From the NCBI GenBank assembly GCA_964653075.1, contig CAZZAX010000004.1, positions 39,923 through 103,922 on the forward strand: a stretch of DNA of 64,000 bases, in the 5' to 3' direction. The DNA comes from NIOZ-UU13 sp964653075. Lineage in GTDB: Bacteria; Planctomycetota; Phycisphaerae; Sedimentisphaerales; Anaerobacaceae. The notes below the pieces were generated by a model that had not been told where the DNA came from, searched no databases, and worked only from the letters and a program-made list of their open reading frames with translations. The translations under genes were made by a program, and so were the position numbers. Below, one piece after another: positions 43,111-52,547 of the stretch; positions within the stretch are counted from its first letter, which is position 1; every line of letters begins with the position of its first letter.

Positions 43111-44349
43111 ATGAAAAAAGCAAGTATCGTCAGCATCGGTAATGAGCTGCTCAATGGTCAAACGGTAAATACCAATACGACATATTTAAGCAGTGGGCTG
43201 CTTTCAAGCGGCATACCTGTTGTCAGCTCTTATATTATCAGCGATGATGTGGATGCGATTATACGTGTATTCGATTTAGCTGTTGCTGATGCTGATATCG
43301 TTCTGGTTACAGGTGGACTGGGACCGACTGATGACGATTTGACCCGCCAGGCATTTGCCGGCTATCTCGGTACCGAGCTGCAGTTACAGGCTGATCTTCT
43401 GGGCAGGCTTGAAAACTTTTTTACGAGGCGAAGTTTGAGAATGCCGGATAAAAATAAGATTCAGGCGTACATACCAGCCGGAGCAAAGCCAATTGAGAAC
43501 AGTCTCGGTACGGCTCCCGGTATTATGGCCGAAGTAAAAGGCAAACTGATTTTTGCTTTACCCGGCGTTCCGTCTGAAATGAAAAGAATGTTTGCTGAAT
43601 CGGTCCTTCCGGAATTGCAGCGATTCACCGGCGGGCAGGCTTTGGTCGTGCGAAAACTAAGATGTTTCGGAGCAGGTGAATCCACAATTGCCGAGCTGCT
43701 TGGAGCTGCTTGTCAGAGAGGTAGAAATCCACTGGTCAACTGCACGGTCGAATCCGGTATAATTACCCTGCATATAATCGCATCCTCCAAAGAGAAGAAC
43801 GCCGCCCGGCAAATGGCAGAAAAAGAGGAAAAACAAATACGTAATATCCTTGGGGAGCTGGTTTACGGTACAGCAGAGCAGAGTTTGGCTCAGGTGGTGG
43901 GCGAAAAATTAACCCGGAAGGAAAAGACCCTCGCCGTAGCCGAATCCTGCACGGGCGGTATTGTGGCCAAGCTGCTGACCGATATACCCGGTGCAAGCAA
44001 ATATTTCACGCATGGCTGGATTACTTATAGCAATGCCGCTAAAACCGCCGAATTGGGTGTAGCAGCCGATTTAATTGAAAAATACGGTGCTGTCAGCGAG
44101 CCGGTCGCTCAGGCTATGGCCTGTTGTGCCAGAAAAAAAGCCCGATCTGACTTTGCAATTGGCATAACCGGCATAGCCGGACCAGACGGCGGAACCGAAC
44201 AAAAACCGGTAGGACTGGTATATATCAGTGTAGATTCCGATAATTGCTGTGATACCAAACGTTGCCTCTTCTCGCACGACAGGCAGTCAATACGTATTCG
44301 AGCGGCACAAACTGCTCTGAATATGCTCAGATTGAAATTGAACATTTGA
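43111..44349 (+). CDS. cinA: CinA-family protein (MocF-like domain plus NMN deamidase domain)
   Basis: 412 residues, normal for full-length CinA. The N-terminal domain (1-170) has 'SIGNELLNGQTVNTNTTYLS' and 'VLVTGGLGPTDDDLTRQAF'; the C-terminal PncC domain (about 255-410) has 'LAVAESCTGGIVAKLLTDIP' and 'AIGITGIAGPDGGTEQKPVG'. The enzyme recycles pyridine nucleotides: ADP-ribose pyrophosphatase and nicotinamide-mononucleotide amidase activities are known for the family. The ribosome site (taggg) lies in the right arm of a 6-base-pair hairpin just before the start. The last codon overlaps the -35 box of the next promoter. Confidence 0.93.
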   Translation: MKKASIVSIGNELLNGQTVNTNTTYLSSGLLSSGIPVVSSYIISDDVDAIIRVFDLAVADADIVLVTGGLGPTDDDLTRQAFAGYLGTELQLQADLLGRLENFFTRRSLRMPDKNKIQAYIPAGAKPIENSLGTAPGIMAEVKGKLIFALPGVPSEMKRMFAESVLPELQRFTGGQALVVRKLRCFGAGESTIAELLGAACQRGRNPLVNCTVESGIITLHIIASSKEKNAARQMAEKEEKQIRNILGELVYGTAEQSLAQVVGEKLTRKEKTLAVAESCTGGIVAKLLTDIPGASKYFTHGWITYSNAAKTAELGVAADLIEKYGAVSEPVAQAMACCARKKARSDFAIGITGIAGPDGGTEQKPVGLVYISVDSDNCCDTKRCLFSHDRQSIRIRAAQTALNMLRLKLNI

Positions 44350-44374
44350 CTATGTATCCTGGAGATGGTATAAT
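44346..44374 (+). promoter_or_regulatory. strong sigma70-type promoter of the pilB-pilT pair
   Basis: TTGACT (44346-44351) overlapping the cinA stop codon, 17-base spacer, TATAAT (44369-44374). The best promoter match in the window; ATG 44413 follows with ribosome site gaggaga at 44404-44410. Confidence 0.8.
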
Positions 44375-44412
44375 AGAACAGTGTTGGGGTCAGCCGGATT
44401 ATTGAGGAGACT

Positions 44413-46149
44413 ATGGCAAAGCAACGCAAACGTTTAGGTGAAGTATTATACAAAGCAGGGCTTGTAGAAAAGCAAGCTCTGATCAATGCTATTAAGACTT
44501 CGAGGACCAACAACAAGCGCCTCGGCCAGGTGTTACTCGAACTTGGTTTGTTAGATGAAGATACACTGGCCAAGGCTATCGCCAAACAGTTTGGGCTGCA
44601 ATACGTAAATCTGGATACAGCTCAAATTCCAGCGGATGCGTCCAGGCTTGTCCCTCAGGAGCTTATGAAAAGGCATAATGTCCTGCCTCTCGGTATGGAC
44701 AACGGCAAATTAAAATTGGTTATCGGTGATCCGCTGGATCTGGAGATGATGGATACAATTCGGTTCCGTTTGAATACGGAACTGGACTGCTATGTTGCGA
44801 ATCCTTCCAAAATTCGCACGTACCTTGAGGACACTGTTGAAGAGGCCTCGAAGGAAGAGAGCGACAGGCTCAGACACAGTATCGATGCAACTGCTGCCGA
44901 GCTTGCCGAGGTCGGGCACGAATTGCAGGCCGAAGCACTCCGGGCCCAGGCCGCAGAAGGAGATGATGATGCCCCGATTATCAGGTTGGTCAACCTTATC
45001 ATTGACAATGCATATTATATGCGAGCAAGCGATATACATATTGAACCGATGGAAGATAGAGTACGCGTAAGATATCGCGTTGATGGCGTGTGTCTGGAGA
45101 GGGACAATATTCCCAAGAGCATGCAGGCGCCTTTGGTGACACGTTTTAAAATCCTCTCAGGTATGGATATTGCCGAGAAAAGATTGCCTCAGGACGGCCG
45201 TATTAAACGAGAGATAGGAGGACAGGACATTGATTTCCGTGTCTCATCTCTGCCGGGAAATCACGGCCCGAGTGTGGTACTGAGAATTTTACGTCCCGAT
45301 GCAGTCAACATCGGTATTGAGTCACTTGGTTTTGAACAGGACAATTATGAACAATTTCAGAAGATAATTAAAAGACCCAACGGTATTTTTCTGGTAACGG
45401 GCCCCACCGGTAGCGGCAAGACAACAACCCTGTATGCTGCTTTGCAGGAGCTTAACAAGCCGGACAAGAAAATCATTACTGCCGAAGACCCTGTCGAATA
45501 CAACTTTGACGGAATGAATCAGTGCCAGGTCAGGGAAGAAATCGAATTGACCTTTGACAAGATACTAAGAGCAATGTTGCGGCAGGCCCCGAATATCATA
45601 TTAATCGGCGAAATCCGTGACGGTGTCGTCGCAGATATAGCAATTCAGGCCGCTCTTACCGGCCACCTCGTTTTCAGCACTTTGCACACCAATGATGCAT
45701 CGAGTGCAATTACACGTTTGATAGACATGGGCGTCAAGCCCTTTCTTGTGGCAAGCTCAATACAAGCCATTATGGCGCAGAGACTCGTGAGGATTATCTG
45801 CAAAAAATGCAAGGAGGTTGATGAAAATCCGGACCCCTATAATTTACAGGCACTGGGTATTACCCCGGATGTTCTTGCAAAACAAAACGTTTATAAAGGA
45901 GCCGGTTGTAGTCAGTGTCAAAATACCGGTTATAAGGGACGTATCGCCATATTCGAGATGTTTGAGATGAACAACGAAATAAGAGAGCTGGCTTTTGCAA
46001 AGGCGCCTACTACTGAATTGCGAAAGGCCGCAAAAGCAAGCGGCATGAGAACGCTGATGGACGACGGAATGCTCAAAATATTCAAAGGAACAACCACGCC
46101 AGCCGAAGTGGTCAGAATAACGCAGACGGAAGGTGCGGCGGTAAGTTAA
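44413..46149 (+). CDS. pilB: GspE/PilB-type pilus assembly ATPase
   Basis: 578 residues. An N-terminal MshEN/GspE-N region ('RLGEVLYKAGLVEKQALINA') is followed by the secretion-ATPase core: 'RASDIHIEP', Walker A 'GPTGSGKTTT' (about 329), Asp box 'ITAEDPVEYNFDG', Walker B 'NIILIGEIRDGVVADIA', and 'STLHTNDASSAITRL'. The zinc tetracysteine, C-x2-C 'ICKKCKE' and 'GCSQCQNTGYKGR', is present as in PilB/GspE. The protein is an inner-membrane-side hexamer that drives pilus or pseudopilus extension. The next gene is a pilT homologue 28 bases away, which favours PilB over GspE. A second GspE-type ATPase is encoded at 57974. Confidence 0.88.
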   Translation: MAKQRKRLGEVLYKAGLVEKQALINAIKTSRTNNKRLGQVLLELGLLDEDTLAKAIAKQFGLQYVNLDTAQIPADASRLVPQELMKRHNVLPLGMDNGKLKLVIGDPLDLEMMDTIRFRLNTELDCYVANPSKIRTYLEDTVEEASKEESDRLRHSIDATAAELAEVGHELQAEALRAQAAEGDDDAPIIRLVNLIIDNAYYMRASDIHIEPMEDRVRVRYRVDGVCLERDNIPKSMQAPLVTRFKILSGMDIAEKRLPQDGRIKREIGGQDIDFRVSSLPGNHGPSVVLRILRPDAVNIGIESLGFEQDNYEQFQKIIKRPNGIFLVTGPTGSGKTTTLYAALQELNKPDKKIITAEDPVEYNFDGMNQCQVREEIELTFDKILRAMLRQAPNIILIGEIRDGVVADIAIQAALTGHLVFSTLHTNDASSAITRLIDMGVKPFLVASSIQAIMAQRLVRIICKKCKEVDENPDPYNLQALGITPDVLAKQNVYKGAGCSQCQNTGYKGRIAIFEMFEMNNEIRELAFAKAPTTELRKAAKASGMRTLMDDGMLKIFKGTTTPAEVVRITQTEGAAVS

Positions 46150-46177
46150 ACCAAATATACATATAGAGGATTTTTAA

Positions 46178-47329
46178 ATGGCAACTGTTAATATGGATAG
46201 ATTACTCCAGGCCTGTGTTTCGCAGGGGGCTTCCGATTTACATCTTGTTGTTGGACGACCGCCTGTATTGAGAATAGATGGTTCGCTCAGGTCACTGGAA
46301 ACCAAGGTGCTCGAACCTGATGATACTACAGCTTTAATGAAAAGCATCACGCCTGACCGAAATCAACAGGAGCTTCAGGAAGAGGGTGGAACCGACTTTG
46401 GTTTTGCTTATGGCGATGAGGCAAGATTTCGTGTCTCTGTTTTTCGACAGAAAGGCAATCTCTCACTGGTCTTGCGCCGTATCCCGACAAATATTATGAC
46501 CTTTGAGGAAATTGGTTTACCCAAGATTTGCGCCGCTCTGTGCCGCCGGCCGCGAGGAATGTTTCTGGTTACCGGACCAACCGGATGCGGCAAGACGACA
46601 ACGCTCGCTACTATGATAAACTACATCAACGAAAACCTTGATCGTCACGTTATAACGATTGAAGAGCCCATAGAATATTATCACTCTCACAAGAAATCTA
46701 TTATTAACCAGCGTGCAGTCGGCGTTGATGTGCCCAGTTTTGCTGAGGCCCTGAAACGCGTTTTGAGAATGGACCCTGACGTGATTTTAGTTGGTGAATT
46801 GCGTGACCTGGAAACAATCGAATCCGCCGTTAGAGCTGCCGAGACCGGCCACCTTGTTTTCGCTACAGTCCATACTACAAGCGCTGCTGGAACAATTACC
46901 AGATTGATTGATGTTTTTCCTGTGGACCAGCAGGAGCAAATTCGCATCCAGTTAAGCAGTAATTTGATTGCGGTTCTCAGCCAGGCACTTTGTCCATTAG
47001 CAACCGGCAGGGGAAGAATTGCAGCCTATGAGTTTATGGTTGTAACACCTGCTATCTCCAATCTTATCCGTGAAAACAAGACTTACAGAATTGATTCGAG
47101 TATTCAAACAGGCAAAAAGCTCGGTATGCAGCTTCTTGATGAGCACCTATGGCGACTTTACGACACAGGCAGAATCAACCTTCAGGAAATGCTCGATAAA
47201 GGCCGTCAGCCTGGCGCCTTGCAGGACAAGGCTAATGAAAAAATAAACGCCATGAGAGGAAAGCATAAGGCCAGGAAGAAAGAAGCAAAGAAGGAAATGG
47301 AGGATTTAGGGCCTATCTTAAGGTCCTGA
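46178..47329 (+). CDS. pilT: PilT-type pilus retraction ATPase
   Basis: 383 residues. 'QGASDLHLVVGRPPVLRIDG' region opens the protein as in PilT, Walker A is 'GPTGCGKTTT' near residue 133, the Asp-box stretch is 'ITIEEPIEYYHSHKKSIINQ', Walker B 'DVILVGELRDLETI', and the PilT-specific 'VRAAETGHLVFATVHTTSAA' follows. The C-terminus is a Lys-rich tail ('KHKARKKEAKKEME'). Retraction ATPases power pilus depolymerisation and twitching. It shares the promoter at 44346 with pilB. No pilus structural genes flank it on this strand. Confidence 0.9.
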   Translation: MATVNMDRLLQACVSQGASDLHLVVGRPPVLRIDGSLRSLETKVLEPDDTTALMKSITPDRNQQELQEEGGTDFGFAYGDEARFRVSVFRQKGNLSLVLRRIPTNIMTFEEIGLPKICAALCRRPRGMFLVTGPTGCGKTTTLATMINYINENLDRHVITIEEPIEYYHSHKKSIINQRAVGVDVPSFAEALKRVLRMDPDVILVGELRDLETIESAVRAAETGHLVFATVHTTSAAGTITRLIDVFPVDQQEQIRIQLSSNLIAVLSQALCPLATGRGRIAAYEFMVVTPAISNLIRENKTYRIDSSIQTGKKLGMQLLDEHLWRLYDTGRINLQEMLDKGRQPGALQDKANEKINAMRGKHKARKKEAKKEMEDLGPILRS

Positions 47330-47510
47330 CCAGCGCCTTCTTTTATATTCAGCGAGGCGGTTTGTTAGACTGGTTTTGTTTTCAAATCAATACCGACTTG
47401 GCAATGCGAAATTTCGATATTGCTTATGGTTATTCCGAGATTCGCAAAACTTCGTGCGGCAATATTCCCACAAATAGCTAATGTTGCGAATCAGCGGACG
47501 ATACTGTCTC

Positions 47511-47987
47511 TTATCGGTAACTATTGCTTGCCGCCAGTGCTCGAGCCAGCGTCACGGCCCAGCCGGCGGCAATGATAATTATCAGAGCCAAAATAATGTA
47601 CCTTACTTTAACTTCGTTAAAAAAACGCTCTATAAAGCGGAAATGTTTACCGAAAACAGCGGTAACAAAAGCTAAAAACGCGATAAGAACCAGCACGCAG
47701 CACAATAACGTACAGGCAGGCTGGATATAAAACGCCTCGGAAATCTTGCCCTGGGAGAAGGCAAGGGTTGCAGTTGTCATCCCGCACGTTGGACACGGCA
47801 GCCCGTATTTTTGTTTGAAGCCGCAATAACCGAGCCATCGCCCTAAGTCGCTGTTATAATGTCCGGCCAATGCAAAAAATCCGAAGAAACCAACCACCGC
47901 CAGGAATACAATCACTGCTGTTAATCTCTGGCGAGACGATGCCCGGCTGAAAAATTTCGCCTTATTTACCTGTTGGTTTGTTTGCAT
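47511..47987 (-). CDS. DUF2752 membrane protein
   Basis: Start at ATG 47987: the promoter -10 box (47997-48002) falls inside the longer frame from 48044, so only this start lies downstream of it. 158 residues. 'YGLPCPTCGMTTATLAFSQG' is the DUF2752 mark with its CPxCG motif; three hydrophobic spans surround it. Function unknown; members are small inner-membrane proteins often found near pilus or lipid genes. It has its own minus-strand promoter and is divergent from the phosphatase gene. Confidence 0.8.
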   Translation of the reverse strand: MQTNQQVNKAKFFSRASSRQRLTAVIVFLAVVGFFGFFALAGHYNSDLGRWLGYCGFKQKYGLPCPTCGMTTATLAFSQGKISEAFYIQPACTLLCCVLVLIAFLAFVTAVFGKHFRFIERFFNEVKVRYIILALIIIIAAGWAVTLARALAASNSYR

Positions 47988-47996
47988 AACTACGTT

Positions 47997-48025
47997 AAAA
48001 TAGGATAATATAATGGTTACGTCAA
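47997..48025 (-). promoter_or_regulatory. promoter of the DUF2752 gene with almost no leader
   Basis: On the minus strand TTGACG (48025-48020), 17-base spacer, TATTTT (48002-47997). Transcription should begin around 47990, three bases before the ATG at 47987. Confidence 0.5.
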
Positions 48026-48094
48026 GCTCAGAGTCGGGCTGCAAAAAACCAATCAGAGAATAAATAACAGATTATCTAAATAAGAGATACTAAT

Positions 48095-48910
48095 ATGCCA
48101 ATAGAGCAGAAAGATTTAAGCAGAATGCTGGAAACAGCTATAGTCTCGGCACGCCTGGCGGGGCAGCGCGCGATGGAAGAAATCAATTTCATCAAAGCAT
48201 CAATTAAAAACTCCACCGAGCTGGTAACGCAGGCCGATGCCCGGTGCCAGCAAATAATCATCGACCGAATCAAAGAGAACTATCCCGACCATGGTTTTAT
48301 CGCCGAAGAAGGCAAGCAGGATAAAATATTCAAACAGCCTCCTCGAGGCGACCGGCAGTTCTGGTGGGCTATAGACCCGATTGACGGAACAAACAATTTT
48401 GTACATCACATGCTTTTATTCACTATCAGCATTGCAGTGCTCTATGAAGGCGAACCCATTGTAGGTGTGATTTTCGAGCCGGCCACGGATTCAATGTACA
48501 CTGCCGTCAAGGGTGGTGATGCACAGTTGAACAACAGGCGAATAACCGCTGGCGTTGCAGCGATGGACATGTTTTCAAGTGTTGGCCTCGATAGTCATTT
48601 TGACGATGGTGTGCCGTCCTGGACCTGTGAAATTATACGGCGGACGAGGTTCCGGAATTTAGGCACAACCGCCCTGCAATTAGCATACGTGGCAAATGGC
48701 GGGCTTATAGCCACGATTGCGTCCGACACGAAGTTGTGGGATATTGCAGCAGGGACCCTGATTGCCGAGGCTGCCGGAGCCGTCATTACAGATTGGCAGG
48801 GAAAAAAAATCTTCCCCCTCGATTTGGAAAAATACGAAACCCAGCAATTTCCAATAATAGCAGCCAATGAAAAAGTGCACTCTAAGATTTTGGAGCTTCT
48901 AAAATCTTAG
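48095..48910 (+). CDS. inositol-monophosphatase family phosphatase
   Basis: 271 residues, the family size. Metal ligands: E in 'GFIAEEGKQ', D94 and D97 in 'DPIDGTNNFVH', D216 in 'KLWDIAAGTLIAEAAGA'. All are intact, so it should be a Mg-dependent phosphatase. Substrate may be inositol phosphate, fructose-1,6-bisphosphate or another sugar or nucleotide phosphate; it cannot be told. Convergent with the gspK-like gene, whose end is 9 bases away, with no terminator visible between them. Confidence 0.9.
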   Translation: MPIEQKDLSRMLETAIVSARLAGQRAMEEINFIKASIKNSTELVTQADARCQQIIIDRIKENYPDHGFIAEEGKQDKIFKQPPRGDRQFWWAIDPIDGTNNFVHHMLLFTISIAVLYEGEPIVGVIFEPATDSMYTAVKGGDAQLNNRRITAGVAAMDMFSSVGLDSHFDDGVPSWTCEIIRRTRFRNLGTTALQLAYVANGGLIATIASDTKLWDIAAGTLIAEAAGAVITDWQGKKIFPLDLEKYETQQFPIIAANEKVHSKILELLKS

Positions 48911-48918
48911 CATTACAA

Positions 48919-51444
48919 TCATCTGGGATCGGGAACCGGATGTAACGCAACGATTTTCACTCTATCGCCGGTAGAGTTGACCTGGCTTCTATCAAGTATG
49001 GCTATTACTCTTCTTTGTGGGCCATCGACGCCGATGCGAACGAGAATATAAGCGGTAAAAACATCACTTCGCACAGTAACAAGATTACTAATCCGGGAGA
49101 AAATCACATCTCTCTCTTCGAAATCGCTCACAGCTCCATCGTTTGGTGTAAGGTCGGGAAAGCGGTCCAAATCGACAAGTCTATACGAAGGGTCATATGC
49201 GTAATAGCCCATCAGGGGAACCTGCATTAATTCAGCGGTACTTTCAAAACCTTTTGCGATTGTATCTCTATATGTAACTATTTCCTGGGCGATTGCAGCG
49301 TGCATCCATGGCAGTTGCTCTATAACAAATGATGGAGCGGTGTTTATATTTATCCGGCCTTTTATCCTCGTTTCATATGTGCCTTGCCCAAAGGAAGCAG
49401 GGTCGATAACTGTCAGATATTGGAAAATATTTGCAAAGGCCGGATTCAACAAATCAACCCGGACATCCTCTTCGCCGGGTTCGGACGAAAGTCTCATACC
49501 AATCATATCGCAGGGATCGGCACCTGGTCCCAGCCTAAGAACTCTTGTTATATCACCTATGGTAACAAAAGGACCCACGGAGTTAGCAAGGTTGTAGTTC
49601 TTTCGATCTCCTCCCGTTCCATTTGCTCCTCCCAGTGTCTCAGTCGCAGACTGCAAATCCTGGTATACCACATTCCAATTGTCGTCGAATCTGCAATAAG
49701 ACTGTCTCGTTCCTTTAATGGTATCCCAGTTAAACCACTCGTCCTGGGTGTGCTGTTTGTCAAGATAAATATCTTCGACTGATGTGGTCCTGAGAAGATA
49801 AACGTCATATCTTTCATTTAAGGCATACGACGGCGGATCAGTACCCAAAGAACGATATGTTGCCAGCACCAGATTTGAGTCTTCTTTGCCCCCACCGGTT
49901 CTCATCAAACTCGTAACACCAAACCCGCTCGAAGCAGCAGAGCTGTTGGTTATTACAAATCGGCTTCCGTCCGATATACCGTAGCCGGCCAGATTTATTG
50001 CAGCCGCGACATTACCATTTGGATCGCGAATCTCCAGCCGGAAATTACCTAATGGAATATCCACATCAAACGGGTTATAAAGTTCAATTGCAAATTCATT
50101 GCTTGCTGAATCATCTGCACCTGTTCCGCTTATACTGAATGCTATCTCACTTATAAACGGCTGGGCTTCGAAACCGTAATACGTCTTGGGCCCAATCGGT
50201 AAATATGTTATATCTGTATCATAATCACGATGGTCAATTATATTAACCGCTAACTGGGCGGCCAGGTCATTTGAATCAATAACCATGAAATTGGGATCGG
50301 CACTTTCAAGACTCTTACTTATCGCCTCATACAACAAGCTGACATCTGCCGTATTAACGTTAATCATCTTTCCGTTATTAAGCGTTGGTCCGGCCGGATT
50401 GATAATCCGGTCTATATTATGGGTAGTAGAAATATGGCGATAAGCATAGTTCGGGTCAATACTGCCGTCATCATAGGCCCTTTTGAACCATACATCTAAC
50501 GGGCGTCCCCCGGATGTTAAGGGTGTGGACAGGGTATTGTTTCTGAACTCAACACTCCAGTCTTCAAGTCGTGTATCTATTCCTGTATGGTTCAAAAGAA
50601 ATCTGTTACGAAGTTCAAGCTCATCTGATATATCGAAAGGTGTATAAAAATCGTTTGGTTCACTATAGCTCCAGATAACATTCTGCTCGTACTTAAGCAG
50701 ATCCAATGGGTCAACATCAACGCCGTTATTTGCTCTTGCATAGAGCAAATTTGTCTCTTCTGCCGAGCCCGCCTGCGCAGCCCCCCGTCCGGCCAAAGCC
50801 ATAAGATTTATCTGCATTTGGCTTGAGCCGTTAATGTCGGGCAGGATTACATTAGGATCGTTAAGGTCAAACTTATAAGCCGTATTTACGTTTAACATCG
50901 CCCCATGGTCAACGATTCTGATGGCGGCATAAATTGGTTTGCCTTTGCCCGAGGTTATATCGGCAAGTTTAATCCATTTTGAATCACCCACACCGTCACC
51001 ATCGGCATCAGCGTTTGCAACCAGATTGTTGAAATCGGTGATCACGTCGTGTTCGCCAACAACCGTTGCCTGTATATCAATGCTGTAACCGGCCAAATAG
51101 CCTGTAACGTCGCTTATCTGCCGCCAGTAATAATCGTTTCCTGATTGATACGGCTCAAGACTCGCCAGCCATTTATCCTTCGGGCCTGGATAGTCCTGAT
51201 ATTCAGCTCCTTGGACGGGGACGTCTAAAACTAATTCCTGCGACATCTTTGCAATGACTGTTTCAACCGCAAAGTCCAGTTCTTTGCTGTCGGATATCGC
51301 CGACGTTGATATCTTGTCAATACGGGTAACCAGAACAAACAGCACGCCTACGATGGCCAACAGGCTGGTCAAAACCACAGCCAGAATAAGAGCCGAACCG
51401 GCGGAAAACGTACCCTTGCGAAATTTTTTGTTTACCGTTGTCAT
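48919..51444 (-). CDS. gspK: GspK-like minor pseudopilin, very large
   Basis: 841 residues; ordinary GspK has about 320. The N-terminus has a basic stretch and a single long hydrophobic helix at about 15-43 ('SALILAVVLTSLLAIVGVLF') without Glu5, as GspK requires for the tip. The C-terminal part contains the GspK helix-hairpin-helix trace 'INTAPSFVIEQLPWMHAAIA', and an earlier 'MINVNTADVSLLYEAISKSL' is a second such unit. Around 430-620 is an extra beta-rich domain with lamin-tail-like phrases ('ASNEFAIELYNPFDVDIPLG'). GspK caps the pseudopilus with GspI and GspJ. It is the last gene of the operon, 10 bases after gspJ. Confidence 0.75.
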   Translation of the reverse strand: MTTVNKKFRKGTFSAGSALILAVVLTSLLAIVGVLFVLVTRIDKISTSAISDSKELDFAVETVIAKMSQELVLDVPVQGAEYQDYPGPKDKWLASLEPYQSGNDYYWRQISDVTGYLAGYSIDIQATVVGEHDVITDFNNLVANADADGDGVGDSKWIKLADITSGKGKPIYAAIRIVDHGAMLNVNTAYKFDLNDPNVILPDINGSSQMQINLMALAGRGAAQAGSAEETNLLYARANNGVDVDPLDLLKYEQNVIWSYSEPNDFYTPFDISDELELRNRFLLNHTGIDTRLEDWSVEFRNNTLSTPLTSGGRPLDVWFKRAYDDGSIDPNYAYRHISTTHNIDRIINPAGPTLNNGKMINVNTADVSLLYEAISKSLESADPNFMVIDSNDLAAQLAVNIIDHRDYDTDITYLPIGPKTYYGFEAQPFISEIAFSISGTGADDSASNEFAIELYNPFDVDIPLGNFRLEIRDPNGNVAAAINLAGYGISDGSRFVITNSSAASSGFGVTSLMRTGGGKEDSNLVLATYRSLGTDPPSYALNERYDVYLLRTTSVEDIYLDKQHTQDEWFNWDTIKGTRQSYCRFDDNWNVVYQDLQSATETLGGANGTGGDRKNYNLANSVGPFVTIGDITRVLRLGPGADPCDMIGMRLSSEPGEEDVRVDLLNPAFANIFQYLTVIDPASFGQGTYETRIKGRININTAPSFVIEQLPWMHAAIAQEIVTYRDTIAKGFESTAELMQVPLMGYYAYDPSYRLVDLDRFPDLTPNDGAVSDFEERDVIFSRISNLVTVRSDVFTAYILVRIGVDGPQRRVIAILDRSQVNSTGDRVKIVALHPVPDPR

Positions 51445-51454
51445 TCTTCTCGAA

Positions 51455-52501
51455 TTACTTGTCTAAATAGACAATATGCGTAAAAGTCATGCCGTTTTTT
51501 ATAATACCTCTGGAATCGTATAACGTGAAAGTGAACTTAAGCGCCCGCCCAAGCCCGGGTATAGCGTTAAAATGCGCCTCATCCACCTGAGTTCTCGCAT
51601 AATTAATGTTATTGATATTTACGGTTCCGTTAGGCGCCGGATACAGCACTCCGGGAACATTATTTGGCTCGTTCAGGTAGAAATGCGTATCCGTCAAATT
51701 GCCGTTGCTATCCGGATCAACTTCTGGAATCCATTGCTGCTGGGCTTCATACCAACCCTGAATCTTGAACTCGCCCACACCTTCGCATAAAAGCATATGG
51801 ATTGAATTGGCATCCGCCGGCTCAACATCTATTCCTCTTATTGCCGTACTGACGGTTGTGCCGTTAATCTCAATATCAGTCATAACAGAGAGCATATTTA
51901 TCTTGTTCTGCCATGAAATATTTTTCCAGCTATTTAAAGATATCTTGTCGTATTCGTACCGGTTATTCCAATCGTACCATTGTGTATTACTGAAATTGTC
52001 GAAATCGGAAAAATCGTTAAGGCTCGGGTCATTTGTTAATATATGAAGGTTTCTTGCAAGCACACGCTTGGTTCTGTCCTGACCTTCGGCACTCACATTG
52101 CCTTTCTTTGCAATCATATAACAGATTCTTGCAACGTTACCGCGAACCGCCGGGTTAACTTTGTAAGATTGAAAATCGCCGTCAGCAAAAAACATTATCC
52201 GGTCGAATCTCTCGTATCCGTCGATGTCGTTATCCTTGTAATCAGTGGCGGTCAGGGATTTGGCCACCCACACCACGAAGATTTCCCCGTCTTTTCTAAG
52301 GCCTTTGAAGTCGGCGTTGAGCTGGTTGGTAATAGCCCTCAGCTTTTGCATAATTTCGGCGTATCCGATTGCGGTGCGGTGAGCACCAATGCTGACTTTG
52401 AAAATCACGCTCGAAAACGACAGAACTATAGCAAGGATGCCGATAGCTACGAGAAGCTCAATTAAAGTAAAGGCTTTATTATTTCGGGTTTCGTAATTCA
52501 T
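51455..52501 (-). CDS. gspJ: GspJ-like minor pseudopilin
   Basis: 348 residues. The prepilin site reads 'NNKAFTLIELLVAIGILAIV' (Ala before the cleaved Phe, Glu5 present). After the helix come 'IMQKLRAITNQLNADFKGL' and a mainly beta domain; a GspJ role fits the size and the position between gspI and gspK. The mature domain is longer than the usual 195 residues of GspJ. Assignment to J instead of PilW rests mainly on gene order. Confidence 0.65.
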   Translation of the reverse strand: MNYETRNNKAFTLIELLVAIGILAIVLSFSSVIFKVSIGAHRTAIGYAEIMQKLRAITNQLNADFKGLRKDGEIFVVWVAKSLTATDYKDNDIDGYERFDRIMFFADGDFQSYKVNPAVRGNVARICYMIAKKGNVSAEGQDRTKRVLARNLHILTNDPSLNDFSDFDNFSNTQWYDWNNRYEYDKISLNSWKNISWQNKINMLSVMTDIEINGTTVSTAIRGIDVEPADANSIHMLLCEGVGEFKIQGWYEAQQQWIPEVDPDSNGNLTDTHFYLNEPNNVPGVLYPAPNGTVNINNINYARTQVDEAHFNAIPGLGRALKFTFTLYDSRGIIKNGMTFTHIVYLDK

Positions 52502-52547
52502 AGTTCACAGAAACAGTCGATCGCTTGTAATCTGTGTAATCCACATT

